Below are positions 43,347 to 52,990 of a stretch of DNA of 64,000 nucleotides, in pieces. The notes below the pieces were generated by a model. The model was not told where the DNA came from and made no database searches. It saw nothing but the letters and a program-made list of their open reading frames with translations. Numbering within the stretch: position 1 is the stretch's first letter; each line of letters starts with the position of its first letter. The translations under genes were made by a program, and so were the position numbers. This DNA comes from JAWPMT01 sp965267435 (lineage in GTDB: Bacteria > Bacteroidota > Bacteroidia > Cytophagales > Cyclobacteriaceae): contig OZ253960.1 in assembly GCA_965267435.1 (NCBI GenBank), forward strand, positions 3,224,001-3,288,000, read 5' to 3'.

Positions 43347-43371
43347 AGGGCTGCCATTGGTAGCCTTTTTT
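43347..43371 (+). terminator. Terminator after tRNA-Arg relic 2
   Basis: GGCTGCC-att-GGTAGCC (one G-U pair) plus T6 lies 4 bp after the relic, in the same relative position as the terminator of the intact tRNA. Confidence 0.75.
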
Positions 43372-43467
43372 AATTTGCAGAGGATTTCATCTCGTTGGTT
43401 GACTTGGCCGTTAACATACTAAACCTCAGAATCCAAGCGTTTGCCATTTGAAACCTCAGTGTGTGTT

Positions 43468-45810
43468 ATGCCTTACCGTCTTCAGCTACTCGCGGCACTG
43501 TTAGTGTCATTTTCTATCATTTCACCACAAGCAATCGCCGACCCTATCGACTTTCAATCAGTGTCGGTAGAAGAGGCCAAGGCACTGGCCCGATCTGAAG
43601 GGCGATTTGTCTTCGTCGATCTATACGCCGAATGGTGTGGACCCTGCAAGTGGATGGAAAGCAGCGTCTTCGCCAATGACAGCGTGGGCGCCTACATGAA
43701 CCAACACTTCATTTCGCTGCGCATCGACGCTGAGAAGGAGCAAGAGGCCTTTATCTCTTCTATTGATGTCAAAGCTTACCCAACCCTATTGGTTTATGAT
43801 CCCAAAGGCCGTTTGGTGTATCGTCAGGAGGGCGCACTTGACTCGGACAACTTCCTCGAATTGGCAGGTAGCATGGTCAACCTTCAAGCCTATTATGATG
43901 ATTTTCAGCAGCGTCCCAAAGATCTCGAGGTCATTTCAAGATACGTTCATGCACTGAAATGGATCAATCCAAAGAAAGCTCGCTCCATTGCGCTGAAACA
44001 CATCAGCGAGGAGAAGGACAAGCGACTCGTTGACTCCCTGAATTGGGCCATGATAGCGGCTTTTGTCCCCGCCTCCAATAGAACTTTATTCCAAAGGATT
44101 CTGGAGAATCAGGAACTGGCACAAACCTATGCCGGCCAATATCGGACCTACATCAACCAAGCCATGAATGACTACCTAATCGATGGCAAGGCGCGAGGAA
44201 ACGATGCCTACCTCAGGCACTTCCTCAACTACGTGCGAAAATATCCCCAGTACTTTGACAACCCGGATAGCGTCGCCATGAGGGGGCAACTTGTCTTCGG
44301 AGATGATGAGCAAGATGAAAAATGGTGTCAACTCTACATCCGATACATGGGGAAATATGGACCAAAAGATGCATCGGGCAAGGCACAGTTGGCTCTTACA
44401 ATTTCTAACAAGTTCTATCAGGAAACTTTGTTACAATACTCGCTCCAACTTGCCGACTCCAGCATGGCCACCGAACGTACTGCTGAGCCCTTCCTGGCCA
44501 AGTCTCAGGCTTATGATCGCCTGGGAAATTTCCAGAGCGCCTACGCCAACCTGCTACTCGCCTACGAATTCGTGGATGAAGATAAAAGAGAGGACCTGGA
44601 GCATCTGCGCAATCAGCTCAAAGACAAGTCGGAATTGGCCTTCAAGGACGGTGTCAATATTGGTAATCAGCAGCTGGGTGATGATGGCAGGTTTACGCTA
44701 GGAGTGGGAGGCAAAAGACTAATGTTTGGGTACCCATTGCCTCAGTCCACCTCACACTTCATCATCAACGTAGACGGGAAGCTGGCCAGCAATGCTCCAC
44801 ATCTGCCAGGAGTGACTTCCATAAAGGGCCTTCAAATATACAGTGGAGCGGGGGCGACGCCTCAGGTGACTACCAGCTACGAATTCAATGGTCTGCAGGT
44901 GACACAGGAATTAACACCTGTTGATGCTGCCGGCCAGGTTATTCACTCAGGCTTTGCTCAGTACTACCGGATACGTTACGAGTTTATCAATAAGGGTGCA
45001 AAAAGCAGAACCATCGGCTTGGGTCTACTTATCGATACGATGGTAGGTGATAATGACCACTGCGCCATATCTGCCGATGATATGCTATTGACAAGTGAGT
45101 ATGGATTCCGCGGCAGTAGCATGCCAAGTAGGCTGAGCTTCTACCGAACAAAGCTTGATTCGGCCGACCTGATGGGGGCCGCCATTCTCAAAGGGCTGGA
45201 AGCGACGCCTCCCGACAAAATGGTGGTAGGAAGGTGGCCTGTCCTGCATAGAGTGACTTGGAAACTCAACCCACAAAGAGTGCGCTATGGGGATAGCGGC
45301 TACTTCCTTAAGTGGGAAAACAAGACCCTACCTGCCAGGACGTCCAGGAAGTTTGTCACGTACTTTGGTCTGCCGGATCACAAGAAGCCGAGACTGCGCA
45401 TGATCATGCGCAATGAAAATACACCCACAAAGAATCTCACAGTCTACTTCAATCATGGGAGCTCGAAACTGGACCTAAATGCGAAAGTGCATCTGGCGGA
45501 CCTGATCTACAATGAGGACATCAAGATCATCGGGGTGCTCCTAAAGGGATATACCGACATCACTGGAGAAGTGGACTTCAACTTCGAACTAAGCAAGCGA
45601 CGCATCAAGGCCGTAGGAGAGATATTTGAAGCCCACCAGATCCCCTATGTTCCCAAACCTTATGGCATGGAGAAAGCCACCTCCTCCCCGTACAACAATC
45701 AGTTTGGCAACCTTGAGGACCGCAAGGTAGAGGTCGAGATCTACTACGCCCCTGCTACAGAAGGCGCCCCACTAGCGGCCGCGGCACAGGCATCTACAGA
45801 TTCGCAATAA
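43468..45810 (+). CDS. Exported thioredoxin-fold / OmpA-domain fusion protein
   Basis: This protein of 780 residues has a signal peptide (about 1-24) and a thioredoxin-like domain (about 28-140) with active site C57-G-P-C60 (YAEWCGPCKWME). A helical, probably TPR-like region follows (about 150-420), then a beta-rich region (about 430-670) of unknown family, and finally an OmpA/MotB-type peptidoglycan-binding domain (about 675-770) with GYTDITG and the LSKRRIKAVGEIF motif (ligands for diaminopimelate). The ATG at 43468 is chosen over a TTG nine codons upstream. The protein should sit in the periplasm bound to the wall and perform thiol-disulfide chemistry or chaperoning there. The combination is unusual. 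Confidence 0.82.
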   Translation: MPYRLQLLAALLVSFSIISPQAIADPIDFQSVSVEEAKALARSEGRFVFVDLYAEWCGPCKWMESSVFANDSVGAYMNQHFISLRIDAEKEQEAFISSIDVKAYPTLLVYDPKGRLVYRQEGALDSDNFLELAGSMVNLQAYYDDFQQRPKDLEVISRYVHALKWINPKKARSIALKHISEEKDKRLVDSLNWAMIAAFVPASNRTLFQRILENQELAQTYAGQYRTYINQAMNDYLIDGKARGNDAYLRHFLNYVRKYPQYFDNPDSVAMRGQLVFGDDEQDEKWCQLYIRYMGKYGPKDASGKAQLALTISNKFYQETLLQYSLQLADSSMATERTAEPFLAKSQAYDRLGNFQSAYANLLLAYEFVDEDKREDLEHLRNQLKDKSELAFKDGVNIGNQQLGDDGRFTLGVGGKRLMFGYPLPQSTSHFIINVDGKLASNAPHLPGVTSIKGLQIYSGAGATPQVTTSYEFNGLQVTQELTPVDAAGQVIHSGFAQYYRIRYEFINKGAKSRTIGLGLLIDTMVGDNDHCAISADDMLLTSEYGFRGSSMPSRLSFYRTKLDSADLMGAAILKGLEATPPDKMVVGRWPVLHRVTWKLNPQRVRYGDSGYFLKWENKTLPARTSRKFVTYFGLPDHKKPRLRMIMRNENTPTKNLTVYFNHGSSKLDLNAKVHLADLIYNEDIKIIGVLLKGYTDITGEVDFNFELSKRRIKAVGEIFEAHQIPYVPKPYGMEKATSSPYNNQFGNLEDRKVEVEIYYAPATEGAPLAAAAQASTDSQ

Positions 45811-45906
45811 GTGACGAATATCCGGAATCCGCACAATAAGCCCGCAATAATGGGACGGTGACGTGCCTCTTGCTTTTGAATGTTGGCCTAGATTTGCAGC
45901 TCGACT

Positions 45907-48900
45907 ATGGGTTTCAAATCGTGCTTCTTGTGGCTTTTTCTGCTGATTTCCGGACAAGTGGCCTTTGCCCAGTTGGACCAGGAATTCTGGTTTGCCGCAC
46001 CAGACATCAGCAACCAGCACCAGGGAGATGATCGTCCGGTTCGGTTCCGGATGTCGACGCTTGATGAGCCGGCCACAATCAGGCTTTCTATGCCGGCAAA
46101 CCCATCATTCCAAACGCGCATCGTGGAACTTGCAGCCAACAGTACAGCTACGATCCAGTTAGATAATCCACTGGAATATGAAAACACCCCTCCCAACCAG
46201 ATTTCAAACAAGGGCTTTCGCGTGACATCGACTACCTCCATCTCGTGCTTTTATGAGGTGGGGGAGCTCTGGAATGTAGACATCTTTGCCTTGAAGGGTC
46301 GCAATGCCCTGGGGCAGGAGTTCATCATGCCCAATCAAACCTTCTGGGGCATCTCCGGCACGCTTTCGGACGCCCATTCGTCGTTGACGGTCGTCGCCGT
46401 TGAGGACCGAACGGTTGTTACCATCATCCCGACACAGCCTGTGGTTGGATATCCAGCCAATGACACGATCACTGTCATTCTCAATCGAGGGCAAACGTTC
46501 TCTACCCACTCGCTCAATCACTTCCCCGGCTCCTCTCTCAATGGCACCGTCATTACCGCCAACAAGCCTATAGCTGTGACCCTTTCTGACGATAGCCTCT
46601 TCGCTTCATCGGGAGGCTGCTTTGACCTGGCGGGTGACCAAATCGTACCAGTTGGAGTGCTTGGAGAAGAGCATGTCATAGCCAAAGGCGCACTTAACCA
46701 GGACGAGCGACTTTTCATTACGGCGGTCAAAGATTCTACGGTCCTCTTCATCAACAACGTCGGTGCCCCAGTCGACACGCTCAATCGCGGCGAAACCTAT
46801 ACCCACCTTGTGTCAGCCATCACCTACGTGAAGACCTCTGCACCCGTTTATGTCATGCACTACACAGGCATTGGTTGTGAAATTGGGGCGGCATTGATCC
46901 CATCTATCAACTGCAAGGGCTCCAATCAAGTGGGCTTCACCCGATCTTCTGAAGAGGAGTTTTACATGACCGTACTCGTAAGACGAGGGGGCCAACATTC
47001 GTTCTCCCTCAATGGCGGATCCCAGGGCATTCCCTCCGGATCATTTACTCCTGTTCCTGGCACTGACGGAGAATGGATGATCTCATCCCTGCGATATGAG
47101 CTGAATACGATGCCAGCTGGTAGAAGCTTCCTGCTTCGAAATGAAGAGTATTCTTTCCAACTGGGTATCCTTGATGGTGGCCCAGGCACGGGGACGCGAT
47201 ATGGCTACTTCTCTAACTTTGCCAGTCTGTTCATAGGCGATGACTTCACCCTTTGCACGGGAGCTGAGCGTATCATCGTGCCCAAAGGAGAGGCGGGGGC
47301 ATCCTACCTCTGGAGCGACGGCTCCACCGGACCATCCCTGACAGTTTCAGAAGCAGGAGACTATTGGGTGACGATGACAAACTCCTCCGGGTGCACATTG
47401 ACAGACACACTTACCGTCGACGTCAACCCAGAGTCCTTCCTTGATTTAGACGAATCCATGGGAGGCTGCGAGGGTGATGTAGTCACCGTAGACCCAGGCG
47501 TACATGCTAGCTACGAATGGTCCAATGGCACACGAAACCGGTTTCTTCGAACCTCGACGCCAGGCATCTATTCTGTAGAGGTGATCAATGCCAATGGCTG
47601 TCTCGACCGGGACACGGTCGAGGTTTCTTTTCAAGAGAAGCATGACGTGGACCTGGGAATGGATCAATTCGTCTGTCCAGGCACCGAGATTGCACTCAAT
47701 GCGACCGTCGACGGTGCTGAAAGATATCGCTGGCAAGATGGTGTGGAGGAGCCTCTAAGAACAATCGTCGACCCCGGCATCTACTGGGCCGACGTGACCA
47801 TAGGCGTCTGTACCGTACGAGACAGCCTGCTGCTGGAAAATCACCCAGAGCCCGAGGTCCCAACAATCGTGGGCACGCAGGTTGTATGCCCCGGTGTTCA
47901 AAATCTCACTTATGAGAGTATGGAAAAGAACTTTGTGAATTTTGCGTGGTCCGTCGATGGAGGGACGCTTGTGGCGTCCAATGATGCCTCCGCAACAGTC
48001 TCGTGGGGACAGACCCGCAGCGATGCACAGATCGGGCTAATAGTCACGGATTCCGTCGGCTGTACAGCTGACACCAGTTTTCTGGACGTTCGCATCAACT
48101 TGAAGCTGGAGCCACCTCTGCCTCTCGGCGATACGATCGTATGTTCCAACCACGTCGGAGTAGCTTACGAGGTACCAGAGACAAATGGATCTACGTACCG
48201 GTGGGTGCTGAGCGCAGGTGAAAACATTGGCGAAGTAGATAGTCATCAAGCTGCAGTCAACTGGCCCGGGGATGGCACCTACCAGCTCTACGTTGTCGAA
48301 GAAAGCGTAACACCCGATACCGTGTGCGCCGGCACCTCCCCTCCTCTTGAGGTGCTGGTCTATACAGACTCCACAAGGATCGATTTGAGGCGAGTTTCCA
48401 CCGCAGAGAACGACGACCAGGAGATCCAGGTGCACTGGGACATCAATTACCCTCAGCAGATAGAGGGAATGCTGACAGTTTTTCGAACCACCGAGGCAGG
48501 TGGCCAATTTGACATTGAAGTGAATCCCGGACTACAGGCATTCCGGGATTTTGATCTGTCCACGGACACAGAGCAGTACAGCTACGCCGTTTCAGCCACC
48601 AATGGCTGCGGACAACAGCTGTCAACCTCATCGCACAGGTCCATCGTGCTCGATGGTGAGGGGGAAGAATCGACGGGCATGGTCTCTCTTGCATGGAATG
48701 GCTACGAATCCTGGGACGCCGCTCCCAATTATGAACTATGGCGACTCCTGGATGGTGAGGAAGACTTCTCTTTCTTCCGGGACCTCGGCAGCAGTGCTCT
48801 TTCATTCGCGGAAGCGCGGGCCGCAGATGCATTTGATCATCAGTACAGGATCAAAGCTGTGGGTAGCACTACGGAAGAATTTTCCTGGAGCAACATCATC

Positions 48901-49170
48901 GCCTTCGCCTTTGAGCACGAGCTCGTTATCCCCAATGTCTTCACGCCCAATGGCGATGAGATCAATGACCGTTTCGAAATAGAGAATATTGGCCTTTACG
49001 AGAGCAACCTGTTGGAGGTCTACAGTCGGCAGGGATCAGTCGTTTACAGGAAGTCTGGCTACAACAACACCTGGGACGGTGAGGGAGTGCCTACTGGTCA
49101 GTATTACTATCGGCTGACGATTCGTAATTTGGATCTTACCTACAAAGGAACTCTGACTATCCTTCGCTAA
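45907..49170 (+). CDS. T9SS-secreted protein with IgGFc-binding-like domain and gliding-type C-terminal domain
   Basis: This 1087-residue surface or secreted protein has signal peptide 1-21. The first 420 residues resemble the IgGFc-binding N-terminal domain (PNQISNKGFRVTSTTSISCFYE, HFPGSSLNGTVITANKPIAV). A series of Ig/PKD-like repeats follows: three related segments each containing a YLWSDG, YEWSNG or YRWQDG core, then a fibronectin-like region. The C-terminal about 85 residues (VIPNVFTPNGDEINDRFEI...YYYRLTIRNLDLTYKGTLTILR) are the CHU_C/gliding motility-associated type B sorting domain, directing export through the type IX system. A role in adhesion or gliding is plausible. A TAGATTTG -7-like element lies at 45889. 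Confidence 0.9.
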   Translation: MGFKSCFLWLFLLISGQVAFAQLDQEFWFAAPDISNQHQGDDRPVRFRMSTLDEPATIRLSMPANPSFQTRIVELAANSTATIQLDNPLEYENTPPNQISNKGFRVTSTTSISCFYEVGELWNVDIFALKGRNALGQEFIMPNQTFWGISGTLSDAHSSLTVVAVEDRTVVTIIPTQPVVGYPANDTITVILNRGQTFSTHSLNHFPGSSLNGTVITANKPIAVTLSDDSLFASSGGCFDLAGDQIVPVGVLGEEHVIAKGALNQDERLFITAVKDSTVLFINNVGAPVDTLNRGETYTHLVSAITYVKTSAPVYVMHYTGIGCEIGAALIPSINCKGSNQVGFTRSSEEEFYMTVLVRRGGQHSFSLNGGSQGIPSGSFTPVPGTDGEWMISSLRYELNTMPAGRSFLLRNEEYSFQLGILDGGPGTGTRYGYFSNFASLFIGDDFTLCTGAERIIVPKGEAGASYLWSDGSTGPSLTVSEAGDYWVTMTNSSGCTLTDTLTVDVNPESFLDLDESMGGCEGDVVTVDPGVHASYEWSNGTRNRFLRTSTPGIYSVEVINANGCLDRDTVEVSFQEKHDVDLGMDQFVCPGTEIALNATVDGAERYRWQDGVEEPLRTIVDPGIYWADVTIGVCTVRDSLLLENHPEPEVPTIVGTQVVCPGVQNLTYESMEKNFVNFAWSVDGGTLVASNDASATVSWGQTRSDAQIGLIVTDSVGCTADTSFLDVRINLKLEPPLPLGDTIVCSNHVGVAYEVPETNGSTYRWVLSAGENIGEVDSHQAAVNWPGDGTYQLYVVEESVTPDTVCAGTSPPLEVLVYTDSTRIDLRRVSTAENDDQEIQVHWDINYPQQIEGMLTVFRTTEAGGQFDIEVNPGLQAFRDFDLSTDTEQYSYAVSATNGCGQQLSTSSHRSIVLDGEGEESTGMVSLAWNGYESWDAAPNYELWRLLDGEEDFSFFRDLGSSALSFAEARAADAFDHQYRIKAVGSTTEEFSWSNIIAFAFEHELVIPNVFTPNGDEINDRFEIENIGLYESNLLEVYSRQGSVVYRKSGYNNTWDGEGVPTGQYYYRLTIRNLDLTYKGTLTILR

Positions 49171-49179
49171 GGCACTGGA

Positions 49180-50073
49180 TCAGAAAAGCTCTTCGACCGA
49201 CTCATCCACATAGTTGATATAATCCTCCCCGATTCTCTCAAGGATCACATCGATGCCTTCGTACTGCTCATCATACGTTTGGCCACCCTTCAATGTCACC
49301 AGTGGATAGTAGTAGTCGGGGAAGAAAGAGTAAGTGTTGTAGAGGACACCTCGGTCATTCACGCGCTCAAGTTCATTGACACCGTGCAGCACAAGATTGA
49401 TGCTGGAGAGGTTGATGGTACTTGTACGGTACTCCGTCGCTATCTCCAATGTCAACAGCGCATCCAGCTTCATTTTGTCGGCAAACTCAGCGAGGGAGTT
49501 GGCTACTTTTGGCGAAAGGCCATCCATCGCCATGGCATAGACAAACTCAAAATCATTGGCAGCCGGCTGCAGTCCATTCTTTTTCACTGCCGAATTGAAA
49601 GGTACTTGCAGCTTCTGGATCTCCTCCGCCAGCAGTGAATATCGCCGTTCGTCAGATGGGCTCTTCAGAAATTCATCTGGCATCAATAGCTCCACTTCCG
49701 ATTCGGCAAATGCCTTCTTCAACCCCTCTATCGCAGGGTCTGCTATCCGATGATAAAAATAGTCCAGCTCACCTCGCTTCGAATAGAGGTATAGAATGTG
49801 GGACTTACGAAAGTTGAACCGCTCTTCAAAGAGGTAGGCGCTGACCAATCCGATCCTTTTAGGCTTCAGATCCTCAGCCTCGACCATTCCTACCTCGATC
49901 GCCTTTTTGTAGGAGCGCTCGAGTTCGGATTGTACGATGATGTGATCAAGGAAAACCTCATCCTCTTCTTTGGAGAAGTCTGCTAAGGTCTTGACGCCTT
50001 CTGGCGAAGGGGCAAAGCTTGACAATGAGGGGACTAGCAGCAATACTGCACAAATGACTTTCAAGTTAGACAT
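49180..50073 (-). CDS. Hypothetical exported protein
   Basis: This 297-residue protein has a signal peptide (about 1-20, ending SSFA). The mature part mixes helices and strands, with no cysteine and no recognised domain. The DALLTLEIATEYRTSTINLSSINLVLHG stretch resembles uncharacterised Bacteroidota periplasmic proteins that bind small ligands, but this is only an impression. It is convergent with the T9SS protein gene (9 bp between stops). Confidence 0.7.
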   Translation of the reverse strand: MSNLKVICAVLLLVPSLSSFAPSPEGVKTLADFSKEEDEVFLDHIIVQSELERSYKKAIEVGMVEAEDLKPKRIGLVSAYLFEERFNFRKSHILYLYSKRGELDYFYHRIADPAIEGLKKAFAESEVELLMPDEFLKSPSDERRYSLLAEEIQKLQVPFNSAVKKNGLQPAANDFEFVYAMAMDGLSPKVANSLAEFADKMKLDALLTLEIATEYRTSTINLSSINLVLHGVNELERVNDRGVLYNTYSFFPDYYYPLVTLKGGQTYDEQYEGIDVILERIGEDYINYVDESVEELF

Positions 50074-50322
50074 GTTGGTGAAGTGTCTGTTTGATTAGCT
50101 AAATATCTCCACACTAATCAGGACTTGAAACAAAATGGAAGTGAACCGGAAAACCTTGTGGTGAACCTTGTTAGAGGCAATTGGACGATTCACAAGACTT
50201 CGAAGGAAATGTAATAGGGGCTACATTGTCATTGGAGATACATACTTTAAGATTGGCAACCGTCCGACCAACAATTGCGGATATCTTTGCGTTAGGTTTT
50301 CAAGTAGATGAATACGATAAAC

Positions 50323-50646
50323 ATGGGAAAAACAGTAGAAATAACGGATGCCAACTTTCAGGAGATAATCAACTCCGAAAAACCCGTTCTAGTTGATTTC
50401 TGGGCCGAATGGTGCGGGCCCTGTAAGATGATTGGACCAGTCGTCGAAGAGTTGGCCTCTGACTATGAAGGCAAAGCAGTGATCGGAAAGGTGGATGTGG
50501 ACAACAACCCCGAAGTATCCGCCAAATTCGGTATCAGATCTATACCTACGCTTTTGGTCTTCAAGGGCGGTGAGATCGTCGACAAGCAAGTAGGCGCAGT
50601 TCCAAAAGGCGTCCTGAGCCAGAAACTCGACGCTCAGATCGCTTAA
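50323..50646 (+). CDS. trxA: Thioredoxin
   Basis: This cytoplasmic thioredoxin of 107 residues has the active site W30-C31-G-P-C34 and the cis-proline segment SIPTLLVFKGG. The ATG at 50323 gives a normal-length protein (MGKTVEITDANF); an ATG five codons earlier at 50308 is the alternative. A TATCTTTG -7 element at 50282-50289 lies upstream. It supplies electrons to reductases, possibly including the ArsC-like protein and the thiol peroxidases of the cell. Its own terminator follows. Confidence 0.95.
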   Translation: MGKTVEITDANFQEIINSEKPVLVDFWAEWCGPCKMIGPVVEELASDYEGKAVIGKVDVDNNPEVSAKFGIRSIPTLLVFKGGEIVDKQVGAVPKGVLSQKLDAQIA

Positions 50647-50675
50647 TTACACGATCACTTCCATAAAACATAGAT

Positions 50676-50698
50676 AAAAGTCGCTTCTGGCGACTTTT
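50676..50698 (+). terminator. Terminator of trxA
   Basis: AAAAGTCGC-ttctg-GCGACTTTT, a perfect 9-bp stem ending in T4, lies 29 bp past the stop. Confidence 0.8.
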
Positions 50699-50817
50699 GT
50701 CGTTGTCAAGGACCAGTAAGAAACTGACCTATGTCAGACTTCAATAGATGGGGCACGATTCTCTAATTCCATCATTATGTCCTAGTTTTGCCAATCGAAA
50801 ATAAGTAGTGAGTAAAA

Positions 50818-51963
50818 GTGCTTAAGCAAACAACTTCTAGCAAAGTAGTAAAGTATCGCAGCAACAAGCGAAAAGATGATTTCGCCAAAGAACTGCGGAA
50901 GAGGGTAAATACCTACTTCAAGGATCGCAATCTCTCACCATACGCGAATACTGAAGTGAAGGTAAAGGGTGTATTTGCGTTTGTCATGTGGTTCGCTTTC
51001 TACGCGTTGATCATGTCTGATGTACTGAGTGGCAACCTTGCGTTGCTCATGTTGGGCTTTCTGGCCCTCGGGTTTGTCAATATCTTCATCGCGTTCAATA
51101 TCATGCACGATGCGTGCCACAACGCCTACTCCAAGGACAACAAGATCAATAGGATCCTGGGCTACAGCATGAATTTCATCGGGGGCAATAGCTATTTGTT
51201 CACCCGTATGCACAATGCCCACCACGCATTTGTCAACATTGCCGGGATCGATGTCACACTCGAGACGCATGGCATGTTCCGCTTCACTCCTCACGAAGAG
51301 TGGGAGCCCAAGCATAAATGGCAGCATATCTACACGCCAATTTTGTATTCATTGGCCATGATCCATTGGGTGCTTGTGAAGGACTTCAAATGGATGTTTG
51401 GCGAAACCAACATTGGCAACCAGAAGAACATAAAACATCCGGTCGGAGAGTACATCGTACTATTCACTAGCAAGATCTTCTATTACGGTGCCACCCTAGC
51501 ACTACCGATAATATTCCTAAGCGCACCTTGGTGGTGGGTAGTCTTGGCATGGGTCAACCTGCACATCTTGCCAAGCTTGTGCTTCGCACTGTTGTTTCAG
51601 GTTACGCATGTATACACAGGCACCCACTATCCGCTGCCGGATGACGAGGGCAATATCGAAAACAACTACTTTATTCACGTGCTGGAGACAACTGCAGATT
51701 TCAGTCGTGAAGATAAGTTCGTCACGTGGCTCACAGGAGGCATCAACATTCACGTAGTTCACCACCTGTTCCCACATATCAATCATGCCCACTACATTCC
51801 TTTGACGCGGATCATCAAGGACACCGCTGAGGAATTTGGTATGCAGTACCAGGAAAACAAAAACTTCTGGGTGGCTCTGAAGCTACACATGAGGATGCTG
51901 AAGAAATTGAGCAACAAAGACGCAACGGTGCCCCAATATGGCGCTAGCGCAGCATTAGCCTGA
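50818..51963 (+). CDS. Membrane fatty acid desaturase
   Basis: This 381-residue di-iron membrane enzyme has the three histidine boxes HDACH, HNAHH and HVVHH in the family order and spacing, with four hydrophobic segments around them. It introduces a double bond into acyl chains, probably as an acyl-lipid or acyl-CoA desaturase of the front-end/delta type suggested by HVVHHLFPHINHAHY. The start is GTG at 50818; no suitable ATG exists before the conserved region. TAGTTTTG at 50783 matches the -7 promoter element. A strong terminator follows. Confidence 0.93.
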   Translation: MLKQTTSSKVVKYRSNKRKDDFAKELRKRVNTYFKDRNLSPYANTEVKVKGVFAFVMWFAFYALIMSDVLSGNLALLMLGFLALGFVNIFIAFNIMHDACHNAYSKDNKINRILGYSMNFIGGNSYLFTRMHNAHHAFVNIAGIDVTLETHGMFRFTPHEEWEPKHKWQHIYTPILYSLAMIHWVLVKDFKWMFGETNIGNQKNIKHPVGEYIVLFTSKIFYYGATLALPIIFLSAPWWWVVLAWVNLHILPSLCFALLFQVTHVYTGTHYPLPDDEGNIENNYFIHVLETTADFSREDKFVTWLTGGINIHVVHHLFPHINHAHYIPLTRIIKDTAEEFGMQYQENKNFWVALKLHMRMLKKLSNKDATVPQYGASAALA

Positions 51964-51984
51964 TATTGAAGAAATCAAACGAAG

Positions 51985-52013
51985 AAACCCGCGTATCAAA
52001 CGCGGGTTTTTTT
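51985..52013 (+). terminator. Terminator of the desaturase gene
   Basis: AAACCCGCGT-atcaa-ACGCGGGTTT, a perfect 10-bp stem followed by T4, lies 21 bp past the stop. Confidence 0.92.
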
Positions 52014-52284
52014 ATGCATCCGTAGTCATTGGGCGCTTTCAGGAGTGACCTATCCTACCGCTGCATCTACTGAGAGTCCCGCTGTCATCTTCACCTCGGC
52101 CCCCGCTACCGCACACCACTAGCCAGGCCGGGTTATGCCTCCATCGGGTCTATTTTGCAGGATACACTCCTTCGAGCCCGGCGTATAAGTTCGCGCCATT
52201 AGCTTGGGTCGTGCATTCTTAGCCACTGACAACACCGGAAAGTCTCCCTTTTTTCTTAGCTTGAAGCAACTAAATCACCCAACC
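52014..52284. other. Intergenic stretch with no gene seen
   Basis: Apart from the desaturase terminator just before it, I find no supported feature in this stretch of about 270 bases; the long frame that enters it only extends the downstream gene. Confidence 0.5.
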
Positions 52285-52986
52285 ATGAAATTCTATCTCA
52301 CCCTCGTATTTGCATTAGTTCTCTCTACCCTGACGGCGCAAGATTTGTCCGACAGGCCGCCCATCGAAGCCTGGGAAACTACCCTGGAGGACGGCAGCAC
52401 GATGATCGCAATTGTCACCGAAGGTTTCTTTTCCGTCGCCGCATACACCGATAATGAGTTCAGATTCACGCTCGGCGGCATTTCAAAGGTGGAAGGCAAT
52501 AAGGTCAGCCAGGTAATTGAGTATCATTCCGCCGAACCTGATCAGGTAGGGACCAAACCTGAGTTGACGTTCGAGGTAAACGAACAGGGCCAGCTAGTGG
52601 GCACCGACGGACTCGTCTGGACCAGGGTTGACGATGGTAGCCCCGGCGACCTCAAAGGCGCCTGGCTCATCACTGGCCGGATGCGCAATGGTGAGATCTC
52701 CCGACGGACTCCGGGCGTACGTAAGACCATGAAAATTCTCTCTGGCACTCGCTTTCAGTGGATCGCCTACAATACCGAGACCAAAGAATTCATGGGAACT
52801 GGAGGTGGAACATACACTACCGAAGGTGGTAAGTATGTAGAAAACATTGATTTCTTCTCTCGTGACAATACGAGGGTCGGAGCTTCTCTGGATTTCAATT
52901 TCGAGCTCAAAGACGGCGAGTGGCACCACAGCGGCAAAAGCAGCAAAGGCAACGACATCTACGAGATCTGGAGCCTTCGCGAGTGA
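52285..52986 (+). CDS. Bacteroidota exported protein of unknown function
   Basis: This protein of about 233 residues has a signal peptide (MKFYLTLVFALVLSTLTAQ). Two similar lipocalin-like halves are suggested by the parallel TGGGTYTTEGGKYVENIDFFSRDN and FRFTLGGISKVEGNKVSQVIEYHS segments; the second matches proteins generally annotated as 'membrane or secreted protein' in this phylum. The function is unknown. The ATG at 52285 fits the signal peptide; the frame opens 27 codons earlier. Confidence 0.75.
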   Translation: MKFYLTLVFALVLSTLTAQDLSDRPPIEAWETTLEDGSTMIAIVTEGFFSVAAYTDNEFRFTLGGISKVEGNKVSQVIEYHSAEPDQVGTKPELTFEVNEQGQLVGTDGLVWTRVDDGSPGDLKGAWLITGRMRNGEISRRTPGVRKTMKILSGTRFQWIAYNTETKEFMGTGGGTYTTEGGKYVENIDFFSRDNTRVGASLDFNFELKDGEWHHSGKSSKGNDIYEIWSLRE

Positions 52987-52990
52987 AAGC

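Noticed and set aside
43133..43357. Open frame of 74 codons on the minus strand
   Set aside because: It lies inside the second tRNA-Arg relic and arises from its GC-rich insertions; composition is Arg/Pro-rich and unlike neighbouring proteins.
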